Positions 1-5,971 of a DNA stretch of 9,572 bases are shown one piece after another. Both the position numbers and the translations under genes were made by a program. Below the pieces are notes generated by a model. The model was not told the DNA's origin and ran no database searches. It was given only the letters and a program-made list of their open reading frames with translations. How positions within the stretch are numbered: the stretch's first letter is position 1; every line of letters starts with the position of its first letter. The stretch is from Candidatus Colimorpha enterica (GTDB taxonomy: Bacteria; Bacillota; Clostridia; Oscillospirales; CAG-272), in the NCBI GenBank assembly GCA_000433515.1, contig FR891226.1:21895-31466 (forward strand), written 5' to 3'.

Positions 1-72
1 CTTGAAAAAGCAGGAGCCGACATAATTGCAGAAAACGCAGACGACCTCCTGACTCTCCTGCTCGGACTGTAA
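1..72 (+). CDS. C-terminal end of a probable HAD-family phosphatase (partial)
   Basis: The plus strand is open from the first base and ends at TAA 70-72, giving 23 residues: LEKAGADIIAENADDLLTLL followed by LGL. The pattern 'L..AGAD.I.....DLL.LL' is typical of the extreme C-terminus of phosphoglycolate phosphatase-like HAD hydrolases, where it forms the last strand and helix of the Rossmann-like core. The catalytic motifs lie outside the window, so the substrate cannot be judged. The gene converges on groEL and is followed by an intrinsic terminator, which supports a genuine gene end here. Family assignment rests on a short stretch and is only moderately secure. Confidence 0.55.
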   Translation, partial: LEKAGADIIAENADDLLTLLLGL

Positions 73-92
73 GGCATATCAACTGACATCAA

Positions 93-137
93 ATCCCCCT
101 CGCCTCCGCAAAACAGAGACGAGGGGGATAGTTTTTT
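93..137 (+). terminator. Intrinsic terminator between the HAD-like gene and groEL
   Basis: A perfect 10-bp inverted repeat pairs ATCCCCCTCG (93-102) with CGAGGGGGAT (120-129) around a 17-base loop, followed by TTTTTT at 132-137. It fits a rho-independent terminator for the plus-strand gene ending at 72. On the minus strand the same stem lies about 26 bases past the groEL stop but is followed only by TTT, so it may also end groESL transcripts, less efficiently. Confidence 0.85.
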
Positions 138-155
138 ATCCGGTTGCGGGAATTA

Positions 156-1787
156 TCAGTACATTCCGCCCATTCCGCCGCCCATGGGAGCCGCGGGTGC
201 GGGGTTCTCTTCCTTGATGTCGGAAACGACAGCCTCGGTAGTGAGAACGACCGCAGCAATTGAAGCGGCGTTCTGGAGCGCCGAACGTGTCACCTTGGTA
301 GGATCGACTATGCCGACCTTGACCATGTCAACATACTTCTCGGTGGAAGCATCAAAGCCGTAGCCGACCTTCTTGCTCTTGAGAATGGTATCGACGATAA
401 CTGAGCCTTCATAGCCCGCATTCTCGGCGATCTGACGCACGGGAGCCTCAAGCGACTTCCTGACCAGCATAGCACCGGTTTTTTCGTCGCCGGAGAGGGT
501 GGAAACGAGCTTGTCAACCTCGGGAATGACGTTGAGCAGAGCAACGCCGCCGCCGGCAACGATTCCCTCTTCAACGGCTGCCTTGGTTGCGTTGAGAGCG
601 TCCTCGATGCGGAGCTTCTTTTCCTTCATCTCGGTTTCGGTAGCTGCGCCGACCTTGATGACCGCAACTCCGCCGGAGAGCTTTGCAAGTCTTTCCTGAA
701 GCTTCTCGCGGTCGAAATCGGAGGTCGTGGTCTCGATAGCAGACCTTATCTGTGCAACTCTTGCCTTGATCTTATCGGAATCGCCCATACCGTCAACGAT
801 GATGGTGTTTTCCTTATTGATCTTGACCTGACGTGCTCTGCCGAGCTGACCGATCGTCGTATCCTTGAGCTCAAGTCCGACTTCCTCGGAAATCACCTCG
901 CCGCCGGTAAGGGTTGCGATGTCGCGGAGCATATCCTTTCTTCTGTCGCCGAAGCCGGGAGCCTTGACACCCACGCAGACGAAGGTCCCCTTCAGCTTGT
1001 TGAGGATAAGTGTGGTGAGAGCCTCGCCCTCGATATCCTCTGCAATGATGACCAGCTTCTTGCCGGACTGAACGATCTGCTCAAGCAGCGGCAGGATCTC
1101 CTGAATGTTGGAGATCTTCTTGTCGGTGATGAGAATGAGAGCATCGTCGATGACGGCTTCCATCTTCTCGGTGTCGGTGACCATGTAGGGCGAAATATAT
1201 CCGCGGTCGAACTGCATACCTTCAACGACCTCACAATAGGTCTCGGCAGACTTTGATTCCTCAACGGTAATAACACCGTCGGCAGAAACCTTCTCCATAG
1301 CGTCCGCGATAAGGGTTCCGACAACCTCGTCGCCTGCGGAGATGGTGCCGACTCTTGCGATATCCTCAGATCCGCTGACGGCCTTGGAGATAGATGTCAG
1401 CTTCTTGACAGCCACATCAACTGCCTTCTGAATGCCGCGGCGGAGAACCATCGGGTTTGCGCCTGCCGTGACGTTCTTCATGCCCTCTCTGATAAGAGCC
1501 TGAGCAAGAAGGGTTGCGGTTGTCGTGCCGTCGCCTGCCGCATCGTTTGTCTTTGTTGCGACTTCCTTTATAAGCTGAGCACCCATGTTTTCCTTCGGAT
1601 CCTCAAGCTCGATCTCCTTGGCGATGGTAACGCCGTCGTTTATGATAAGGGGAGCGCCGTACTTCTTGTCAAGCACAACGTTTCTGCCCTTCGGTCCGAG
1701 TGTGATTTTAACTGTATCGGCAAGCTTGTCGATACCGCGGAGAAGCGCGTTTCTCGCGTCAATTCCGTAAGCAATGTCCTTTGCCAT
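156..1787 (-). CDS. groEL: Chaperonin GroEL (60 kDa, Hsp60)
   Basis: A 543-residue protein of the usual GroEL length. It forms the double seven-membered ring that encloses unfolded proteins and folds them in an ATP-driven cycle with GroES in the cytoplasm. Visible family features are the N-terminal ATP-binding segment around residues 29-35 (TLGPKGR), the catalytic GDGTTT loop at 85-90 with Asp86, the GGG near 410 in the C-terminal equatorial domain, and the flexible Gly/Met-rich tail (MGGGMGGMY). The start ATG at 1787 is preceded by GGAGGT (1802-1797, minus strand) at a 9-base distance. The gene lies 32 bases downstream of groES in the same operon, so it should share the CIRCE/HrcA heat-shock control found upstream of groES. 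Nothing is truncated. Confidence 0.99.
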   Translation of the reverse strand: MAKDIAYGIDARNALLRGIDKLADTVKITLGPKGRNVVLDKKYGAPLIINDGVTIAKEIELEDPKENMGAQLIKEVATKTNDAAGDGTTTATLLAQALIREGMKNVTAGANPMVLRRGIQKAVDVAVKKLTSISKAVSGSEDIARVGTISAGDEVVGTLIADAMEKVSADGVITVEESKSAETYCEVVEGMQFDRGYISPYMVTDTEKMEAVIDDALILITDKKISNIQEILPLLEQIVQSGKKLVIIAEDIEGEALTTLILNKLKGTFVCVGVKAPGFGDRRKDMLRDIATLTGGEVISEEVGLELKDTTIGQLGRARQVKINKENTIIVDGMGDSDKIKARVAQIRSAIETTTSDFDREKLQERLAKLSGGVAVIKVGAATETEMKEKKLRIEDALNATKAAVEEGIVAGGGVALLNVIPEVDKLVSTLSGDEKTGAMLVRKSLEAPVRQIAENAGYEGSVIVDTILKSKKVGYGFDASTEKYVDMVKVGIVDPTKVTRSALQNAASIAAVVLTTEAVVSDIKEENPAPAAPMGGGMGGMY

Positions 1788-1819
1788 AATCTATATACCT
1801 CCGTTACGGTTCAGATGAT

Positions 1820-2107
1820 TCAGTCTTCGACAACGGCAAGAATGTCGCTCTGTCTGACTATATTGTATTCGGTCCCGTCGCACTTGACTTCGGTTCCGGA
1901 ATATTTGCTGGTGATGACTTTGTCTCCGACCTTTACGGTCATCTTTACTTCTTTTCCGTCAACAAGTCCGCCGGGGCCGACAGCAACGACCTCTGCGACC
2001 TGGGGCTTTTCCTTTGCGGAGCCCGCAAGGATAATTCCGCTTTTTGTGGTTTCTTCTGCTTCGACCGATTTAACAACAACACGGTCTGCAAGCGGTTTGA
2101 TTTTCAT
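1820..2107 (-). CDS. groES: Co-chaperonin GroES (10 kDa, Hsp10)
   Basis: GroES is the seven-subunit lid of the GroEL chamber. The protein begins MKIKPLADRVVVK, the standard family start, and continues through a mobile loop rich in Thr/Gly/Ile (roughly residues 17-34, 'EETTKSGIILAGSA') that contacts GroEL, then the beta-barrel core, ending AVVED. A longer reading from ATG 2116 adds MNI. I chose ATG 2107 because GGAGGA (2122-2117, minus strand) abuts 2116 but lies about 9 bases from 2107, the normal spacing, and because homologues start at MKIK. This gives 95 residues, a typical length. It is the first gene of the groESL operon, directly behind a CIRCE operator and a SigA-like promoter. Confidence 0.97.
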   Translation of the reverse strand: MKIKPLADRVVVKSVEAEETTKSGIILAGSAKEKPQVAEVVAVGPGGLVDGKEVKMTVKVGDKVITSKYSGTEVKCDGTEYNIVRQSDILAVVED

Positions 2108-2134
2108 GATATTCATTCCTCCAATCCTGAATGT

Positions 2135-2161
2135 TTAGCACTCATTTGTTCTGAGTGCCAA
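2135..2161 (-). promoter_or_regulatory. CIRCE operator (HrcA binding site) of groESL
   Basis: TTAGCACTC (2135-2143), nine bases, then GAGTGCCAA (2153-2161) matches the CIRCE consensus TTAGCACTC-N9-GAGTGCTAA with one mismatch (C for T in the right arm, read on the plus strand). CIRCE is bound by the heat-shock repressor HrcA, whose activity depends on GroEL. The element sits between the predicted transcription start and the groES ribosome binding site, the usual position. Confidence 0.96.
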
Positions 2162-2173
2162 CTCACGATTATG

Positions 2174-2202
2174 ATTATACTCATCTCAACCGTGAAAATC
2201 AA
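2174..2202 (-). promoter_or_regulatory. SigA-type promoter of groESL
   Basis: On the minus strand a perfect -10 TATAAT (2179-2174) lies 17 bases downstream of TTGATT (2202-2197), a 4/6 match to the -35 consensus. The predicted start near 2167 falls just upstream of the CIRCE element, so HrcA bound there would block initiation or early elongation. Confidence 0.75.
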
Positions 2203-2307
2203 GTACTTTTTCTTATGTTTACAGTTCTTTTACATTTCAATCAAAAAATAATGTATTTCTGCCGGGCATCACCGTTATCAGTTCCCACCGGAGACTGCCG
2301 AAAAGCC

Positions 2308-3597
2308 TCACTTTACGAAATCAAATTCGAAATCGTACATTCTGACGGTATCCCCGTCCTTCACGCCGGCCGCCTCGAGCTGCTCGATGATCCCGTTTGT
2401 CCTGAGCATCCTCTGGAAGTAGGCAAGCGAATCCCTGTCCTCGAAATTCACCCGTCCGACAAGCCTGAAAAGCCACTCCGACTCGCATTCGTAAACATCG
2501 CCGTCCTTCGTGACGGTGACAGCCGCCTCAGGCTGACCGGGATCCGGCTCGTCCCCGTACTCCGGCTCATAGATCGTAAGCGGCGGCAGCTCGTTCAGCA
2601 TCGCCGCAGTCTCTGAGAGCAGAACATCGATGTTGTACCGCGTCGCGGCAGAGACGAAGATAAGCGGAAGCCCGTTATCCTCTGCATATTTTTCAAGCTC
2701 ACCCACGTGTTCGTTGTATTCCGGAAGCGAAGCGTCGTATTTGTTTCCGACAAGCAGCTGCGGACGCAAGGCAAGCTCCGGGCTGTATTTCTCAAGCTCG
2801 GCATTTATAAGCTCAATATCCTCCACCGGGTTCCTGTCGCAGTCAGCCGAGATGTCAACAACGTGTATCAGCATTCTGCACCTGTCGATGTGCCGCAGGA
2901 ATTCATGTCCGAGCCCCCTGCCGTCCGACGCGCCTTCTATAAGTCCGGGAATGTCGGCAACGACAAATCCGCGTCCCTCCCCGCCGTTCTTCACTACACC
3001 GAGGTTAGGCGAAAGCGTAGTGAAATCGTAATCCGCGATTTTCGGTGTCGCAGAGCTTATAACAGAGAGAATAGAAGATTTCCCGACATTCGGAAGTCCG
3101 ACAAGTGCAACGTCGGCAAGCATTTTCAGCTCGAAAATGACCTCCCGCGCCTCACCCTTGAGCCCGCTTTTAGCAAATCTCGGTATCTGTTTTGTCGGCG
3201 TCGCAAAATGACGGTTGCCCCATCCGCCGCGTCCGCCGCGGCAGAGAATGAACGGCTCCCTGTCGGACATATCAACGATGACCTTTCCGGTCGCCGCATC
3301 CTTTACCACTGTTCCGGGCGGAACTGGAAGGATTATATCCTCTGCATTCCCGCCGTGAAATTTGTCAGCCCTTCCGTCTCCGCCGTTCTGCGCGACGAAT
3401 TTGTGTCGGAACCGGTATTTAAGCAGAGTGTTGTCGCCGTTCTCGATCGCTAAAACGATGTTGCCGCCGTTTCCGCCGTCTCCTCCGTCGGGACCGCCGT
3501 GAGAGACATATTTTTCTCTGTGGAAGGAGACACAGCCGTTTCCGCCGTCTCCCGCCTTTACGTATACCTTTACATAATCGGTTATATCCTGAGCCAT
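2308..3597 (-). CDS. obg: GTPase Obg/CgtA
   Basis: A 429-residue protein of the usual length for Firmicute Obg, an essential GTPase that binds the 50S precursor and links ribosome assembly to growth and (p)ppGpp. The order of domains is clear: glycine-rich Obg fold (1-158, with repeated GDGGNG/GGPDGGDGGNGG runs), G domain (about 160-335) with G1 GLPNVGKS 167-174, switch threonines 193-194, G3 DIPG 215-218, G4 NKYD 285-288 and G5 SAA 316-318, then a C-terminal OCT domain (about 345-429). Stop is TGA at 2308-2310. The ribosome binding site before ATG 3597 is weak (GGAAAA nearby, AAAGG further up). It follows ligA by 62 bases on the same strand, so the two are probably co-transcribed. I see no convincing terminator behind it. 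Confidence 0.98.
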   Translation of the reverse strand: MAQDITDYVKVYVKAGDGGNGCVSFHREKYVSHGGPDGGDGGNGGNIVLAIENGDNTLLKYRFRHKFVAQNGGDGRADKFHGGNAEDIILPVPPGTVVKDAATGKVIVDMSDREPFILCRGGRGGWGNRHFATPTKQIPRFAKSGLKGEAREVIFELKMLADVALVGLPNVGKSSILSVISSATPKIADYDFTTLSPNLGVVKNGGEGRGFVVADIPGLIEGASDGRGLGHEFLRHIDRCRMLIHVVDISADCDRNPVEDIELINAELEKYSPELALRPQLLVGNKYDASLPEYNEHVGELEKYAEDNGLPLIFVSAATRYNIDVLLSETAAMLNELPPLTIYEPEYGDEPDPGQPEAAVTVTKDGDVYECESEWLFRLVGRVNFEDRDSLAYFQRMLRTNGIIEQLEAAGVKDGDTVRMYDFEFDFVK

Positions 3598-3615
3598 TAC
3601 TTTTCCATACCTTTC

Positions 3616-3651
3616 CGACCGCAGAAAAGCATCATACTGCTTTCCCGGTCG
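3616..3651 (-). other. Intercistronic hairpin between ligA and obg
   Basis: CGACCG (3616-3621) pairs with CGGTCG (3646-3651), and AAAGCA (3626-3631) pairs with TGCTTT (3638-3643) around a 6-base loop, with a 4/2 internal loop between the two stems. On the transcribed (minus) strand it is followed by purine-rich sequence rather than a U-tract, so it is not a standard intrinsic terminator. It lies just upstream of the weak obg ribosome binding site and could act in RNA processing, stability or translation. Confidence 0.6.
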
Positions 3652-3659
3652 TTCTTATA

Positions 3660-5636
3660 TCATTGTCCCCCGGCAATCATCGCAAGCAGATCTTTTTCCT
3701 CAATGACCGTCACGCCGAGCTTTTCGGCTTTTGCCAGCTTTGAACCGGCTTCGGCACCCGCAAGCACATATGAAGTCTTTTTCGATACCGATGACGAAGT
3801 CTTTCCGCCGTTCTTTTCGATAAGCGCCGAAGCCTCGTCGCGGCTCATAGTCGGAAGCGTTCCCGTGAGAACGAACGTCAGACCGTCAAGCTTTCCCCCG
3901 CTCACCCTGACCGATGCCGCATCGGTTTTAACGCCGAGACTCTTCAGCTCATCAACCATTGCCGCCGTCTGCGGATGCGAGAAGAAATTCACGACATTTT
4001 CAGCCGTCACCCCGCCGACATCCGGCACTGCCGTAAGTTCTTCAACAGCAGCCGATGAAAGCGCGTCTATCGACCCGAAATGCGACGCTATCGATTTTGC
4101 CGCCTTTTCTCCCACCTGTCTTATTCCGAAGGCGCAGAGCAGCCTTTCAAGCCCGCGTTCCTTTGACCCGTCAATTGCGGCAACAAGATTTGAAGCCGAC
4201 TTCTCCCCCATCCGTTCAAGTCCGGCAAGTTTTTCGACAGTCAGCTTATACAGGTCGGCGCAGTTCTTCACAAGTCCGCTTTCGCAGAGTAATTTTACCA
4301 CACCTTCCCCAAGTCCGTCAATATTCATTGCGCCTCTTGAGGCAAAATATGTGATATTTCTTATAAGCTGAGCCGGGCAGGCAGAGTTCGTGCACCTCAA
4401 CGCCGCCTCATCCGGCGAAAAATAAACCGGCTCTCCGCACGACGGACACCTGTCGGGCATAGAGTATACCTTTTCGCTTCCGTCACGCGCCTTTGTATCG
4501 ACCGAAACTATCTCCGGAATTATGTCGCCCGCCTTCTGGACAAACACCGTGTCGCCGATCCTTATGTCCTTCTCTCTTATATAGTCCGCATTGTGGAGCG
4601 TCGCGCGGCTGACCGTCGTCCCGGCAAGACGAATCGGATCAAGCACCGCGTTCGGAGTAAGCACCCCGGTTCTCCCGACCTGAATGACGATATCGGTCAG
4701 CTTCGTCGCCTTCTTTTCCGGAGGATACTTGAAGGCGACAGCCCATTTCGGAGTGTTTGCCGTCTCTCCGAGCTCACGCCGCCGGGAGAGCAGGTTTTCC
4801 TTTATAACCGCACCGTCGATATCATAAGGCAGCCCGTCGCGCAGGCGCCCTATTTCCTCTATCTGCGCGGTGATGGCATCATAACCTCTCACAGTCTTTA
4901 TCAGTGGTATGACATGAAAGCCCTGTTCCCGCAGGAACGCGATAGTCTCGTCGTGCCTTGTGAATTCCCGGTCGCACACCTGAAGATTGAATACGAAAAT
5001 ATCAAGTCCCCTCGATGCCGTGATCTTTGAATCAAGCTGGCGCAGAGAGCCTGCCGCCGCATTTCTCGGATTGGCAAAGCACTGCTCCCCGCGCTCTTCT
5101 CTTGCCCGGTTCAGCTTTTCAAAGCTGCTCCTCGGCATATAAACCTCCCCGCGGACTTCAAGCGTACCTTTGTACGGAATTGCAAGCGGAATGCTTCTGA
5201 CGGTTTTCAGGTTCTCTGTCACGTTCTCTCCCACAACACCGTCTCCGCGTGTCGCGCCTCTGACGAAAACACCGTTCTCATAGCGCAGAGCCACAGACAA
5301 CCCGTCAATCTTTGCCTCAACGGAAAATTCATCATCAGAGCCTGTCGAGTCAAGATAAGCCCTGAGCTCATCAAAGCTGAAAACATCTGTAAGACTGCCG
5401 AGAGGGACGGTATGTGTCACCTTTTCGAATTTGTCAAGCGCCTTTCCTCCGACCCGGTGAGTGGGAGAATTCGGGCTGTCGTACTCCGGATGCTCCTCCT
5501 CGAGTTTTTTAAGCTCTTTGAACATCATGTCGTATTCATAGTCCGAAATTTCCGGCGAATCCTCAACGTAATAACGCCTTGCGTGATATTCAAGCGATTT
5601 TCTCAGCTCTTCGATTTTTTGCAATAATTTATCCAT
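3660..5636 (-). CDS. ligA: NAD-dependent DNA ligase LigA
   Basis: A 658-residue bacterial NAD+-dependent DNA ligase (EC 6.5.1.2), which seals nicks in replication and repair. The N-terminal Ia domain contains the NAD-contacting Tyr pair region (about 22-37). The adenylation domain has the KIDG motif at 109-112, Lys109 being the AMP-accepting residue. The OB fold (about 315-390) is followed by a four-cysteine zinc finger (Cys397, Cys400, Cys415, Cys420), a helix-hairpin-helix region (about 435-575), and a C-terminal BRCT domain (about 580-658, 'GLTFVLTGTL'). All domains are complete. ATG 5636 is preceded by AAAGGA (5650-5645) at 8 bases. It is the first gene of a minus-strand unit that continues into obg and is divergent from the DUF3006 operon. 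Confidence 0.99.
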   Translation of the reverse strand: MDKLLQKIEELRKSLEYHARRYYVEDSPEISDYEYDMMFKELKKLEEEHPEYDSPNSPTHRVGGKALDKFEKVTHTVPLGSLTDVFSFDELRAYLDSTGSDDEFSVEAKIDGLSVALRYENGVFVRGATRGDGVVGENVTENLKTVRSIPLAIPYKGTLEVRGEVYMPRSSFEKLNRAREERGEQCFANPRNAAAGSLRQLDSKITASRGLDIFVFNLQVCDREFTRHDETIAFLREQGFHVIPLIKTVRGYDAITAQIEEIGRLRDGLPYDIDGAVIKENLLSRRRELGETANTPKWAVAFKYPPEKKATKLTDIVIQVGRTGVLTPNAVLDPIRLAGTTVSRATLHNADYIREKDIRIGDTVFVQKAGDIIPEIVSVDTKARDGSEKVYSMPDRCPSCGEPVYFSPDEAALRCTNSACPAQLIRNITYFASRGAMNIDGLGEGVVKLLCESGLVKNCADLYKLTVEKLAGLERMGEKSASNLVAAIDGSKERGLERLLCAFGIRQVGEKAAKSIASHFGSIDALSSAAVEELTAVPDVGGVTAENVVNFFSHPQTAAMVDELKSLGVKTDAASVRVSGGKLDGLTFVLTGTLPTMSRDEASALIEKNGGKTSSSVSKKTSYVLAGAEAGSKLAKAEKLGVTVIEEKDLLAMIAGGQ

Positions 5637-5677
5637 AATTAATTTCCTTTATCGGGTGGGTATTGTGAGATACCGTG

Positions 5678-5706
5678 TTGACATTTGAACAGAATGCTGT
5701 TATAAT
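5678..5706 (+). promoter_or_regulatory. Perfect-consensus SigA promoter for the DUF3006-dehydrogenase operon
   Basis: TTGACA (5678-5683) and TATAAT (5701-5706) are both exact consensus hexamers with an optimal 17-base spacer. The predicted start near 5713 leaves a leader of about 34 bases before the ATT start codon of the DUF3006 gene. Such a strong core promoter implies high basal activity unless a repressor acts; repeats in and beside the promoter are candidate operators. Confidence 0.85.
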
Positions 5707-5722
5707 AATAACACAGAATGTG
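5688..5722. promoter_or_regulatory. Candidate paired operator: two small palindromes sharing ACAGAATG
   Basis: AACAG-AATG-CTGTT (5688-5701) and CACA-GAA-TGTG (5712-5722) are two short perfect inverted repeats that share the direct repeat ACAGAATG (5689-5696 and 5713-5720, 24 bases apart). The first lies in the spacer and touches the rightward -10; the second is at the predicted start site. The position suits a dimeric repressor, but the arms are short and no regulator gene is adjacent. Confidence 0.35.
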
Positions 5723-5733
5723 ATTATTTGCAA
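5705..5733 (-). promoter_or_regulatory. Candidate ligA-obg promoter overlapping the divergent one
   Basis: On the minus strand TTGCAA (5733-5728) is separated by 17 bases from TATTAT (5710-5705), a plausible SigA promoter pointing to ligA with a predicted start near 5698 and a leader of about 62 bases. Its -10 overlaps the -10 of the rightward promoter, so the two would compete for RNA polymerase. AT-rich sequence makes such matches easy, hence moderate confidence. Confidence 0.45.
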
Positions 5734-5746
5734 GTGAGGTGATAAA

Positions 5747-5971
5747 ATTATTATTATCACTGTTGACAGAATCGAAGGCGAATATGCCGTCTGCATTGAC
5801 GACAGCGAAAAAACCTTCGGCATTCCTGTGTCTTTTTTCGGTCCGGAATTAAAAGAAGGCGATGTGTTTGACATATCACTGACTCCGCGCCCGGATCTGA
5901 AAAAAGAAAGATCGGATGAGATCGGGAGCCTTCTTGAAAGGCTCAGAAAAAAAGGAGAGAGAAAGCAATGA
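5747..5971 (+). CDS. DUF3006 family small protein with an ATT start codon
   Basis: A 74-codon gene with no in-frame ATG, and its first in-frame GTG (5828) would discard the conserved N-terminus. Its product reads (M)IIITVDRIEGEYAVCIDD and then continues through 'GIPVSFF', 'LKEGDVFDI' and a charged C-terminal helix ending KKGERKQ. The opening 'VDRIEGEYAV' and the 'L.EGDVFDI' strand followed by a Lys/Glu/Arg-rich helix are the signature of DUF3006, a family of roughly 70-residue proteins of unknown function common in Firmicutes. GAGGTGAT (5736-5743), an eight-base match to the 16S anti-Shine-Dalgarno, is ideally placed 7 bases (counted from GAGG) before ATT 5747; an in-frame TGA at 5735-5737 excludes a longer form. 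Its stop overlaps the next start as ATGA (5968-5971), indicating translational coupling to the dehydrogenase. Existence of the gene is well supported; the exact initiator (ATT 5747, 5750 or 5753) is inference. Confidence 0.82.
   Translation: MIIITVDRIEGEYAVCIDDSEKTFGIPVSFFGPELKEGDVFDISLTPRPDLKKERSDEIGSLLERLRKKGERKQ

Noticed and set aside
2220..2307. Possible terminator behind obg
   Set aside because: A run of six T on the minus strand (near 2246) exists, but no hairpin of more than about four pairs precedes it, so I could not support an intrinsic terminator.
2707..3453. A 248-residue plus-strand open frame opposite obg
   Set aside because: It covers the G domain and Obg fold in reverse, with no domain of its own and no ribosome binding site worth noting.
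3499..4371. A 290-residue Ser/Pro-rich plus-strand open frame
   Set aside because: It is antisense to the conserved C-terminal half of LigA and the start of Obg and has a composition typical of a reversed coding strand.
5688..5701. LexA (SOS) box in the ligA upstream region
   Set aside because: GAACAGAATGCTGTT superficially recalls SOS boxes, but it matches neither the Gram-positive GAAC-N4-GTTC nor the enterobacterial CTGT-N8-ACAG spacing.
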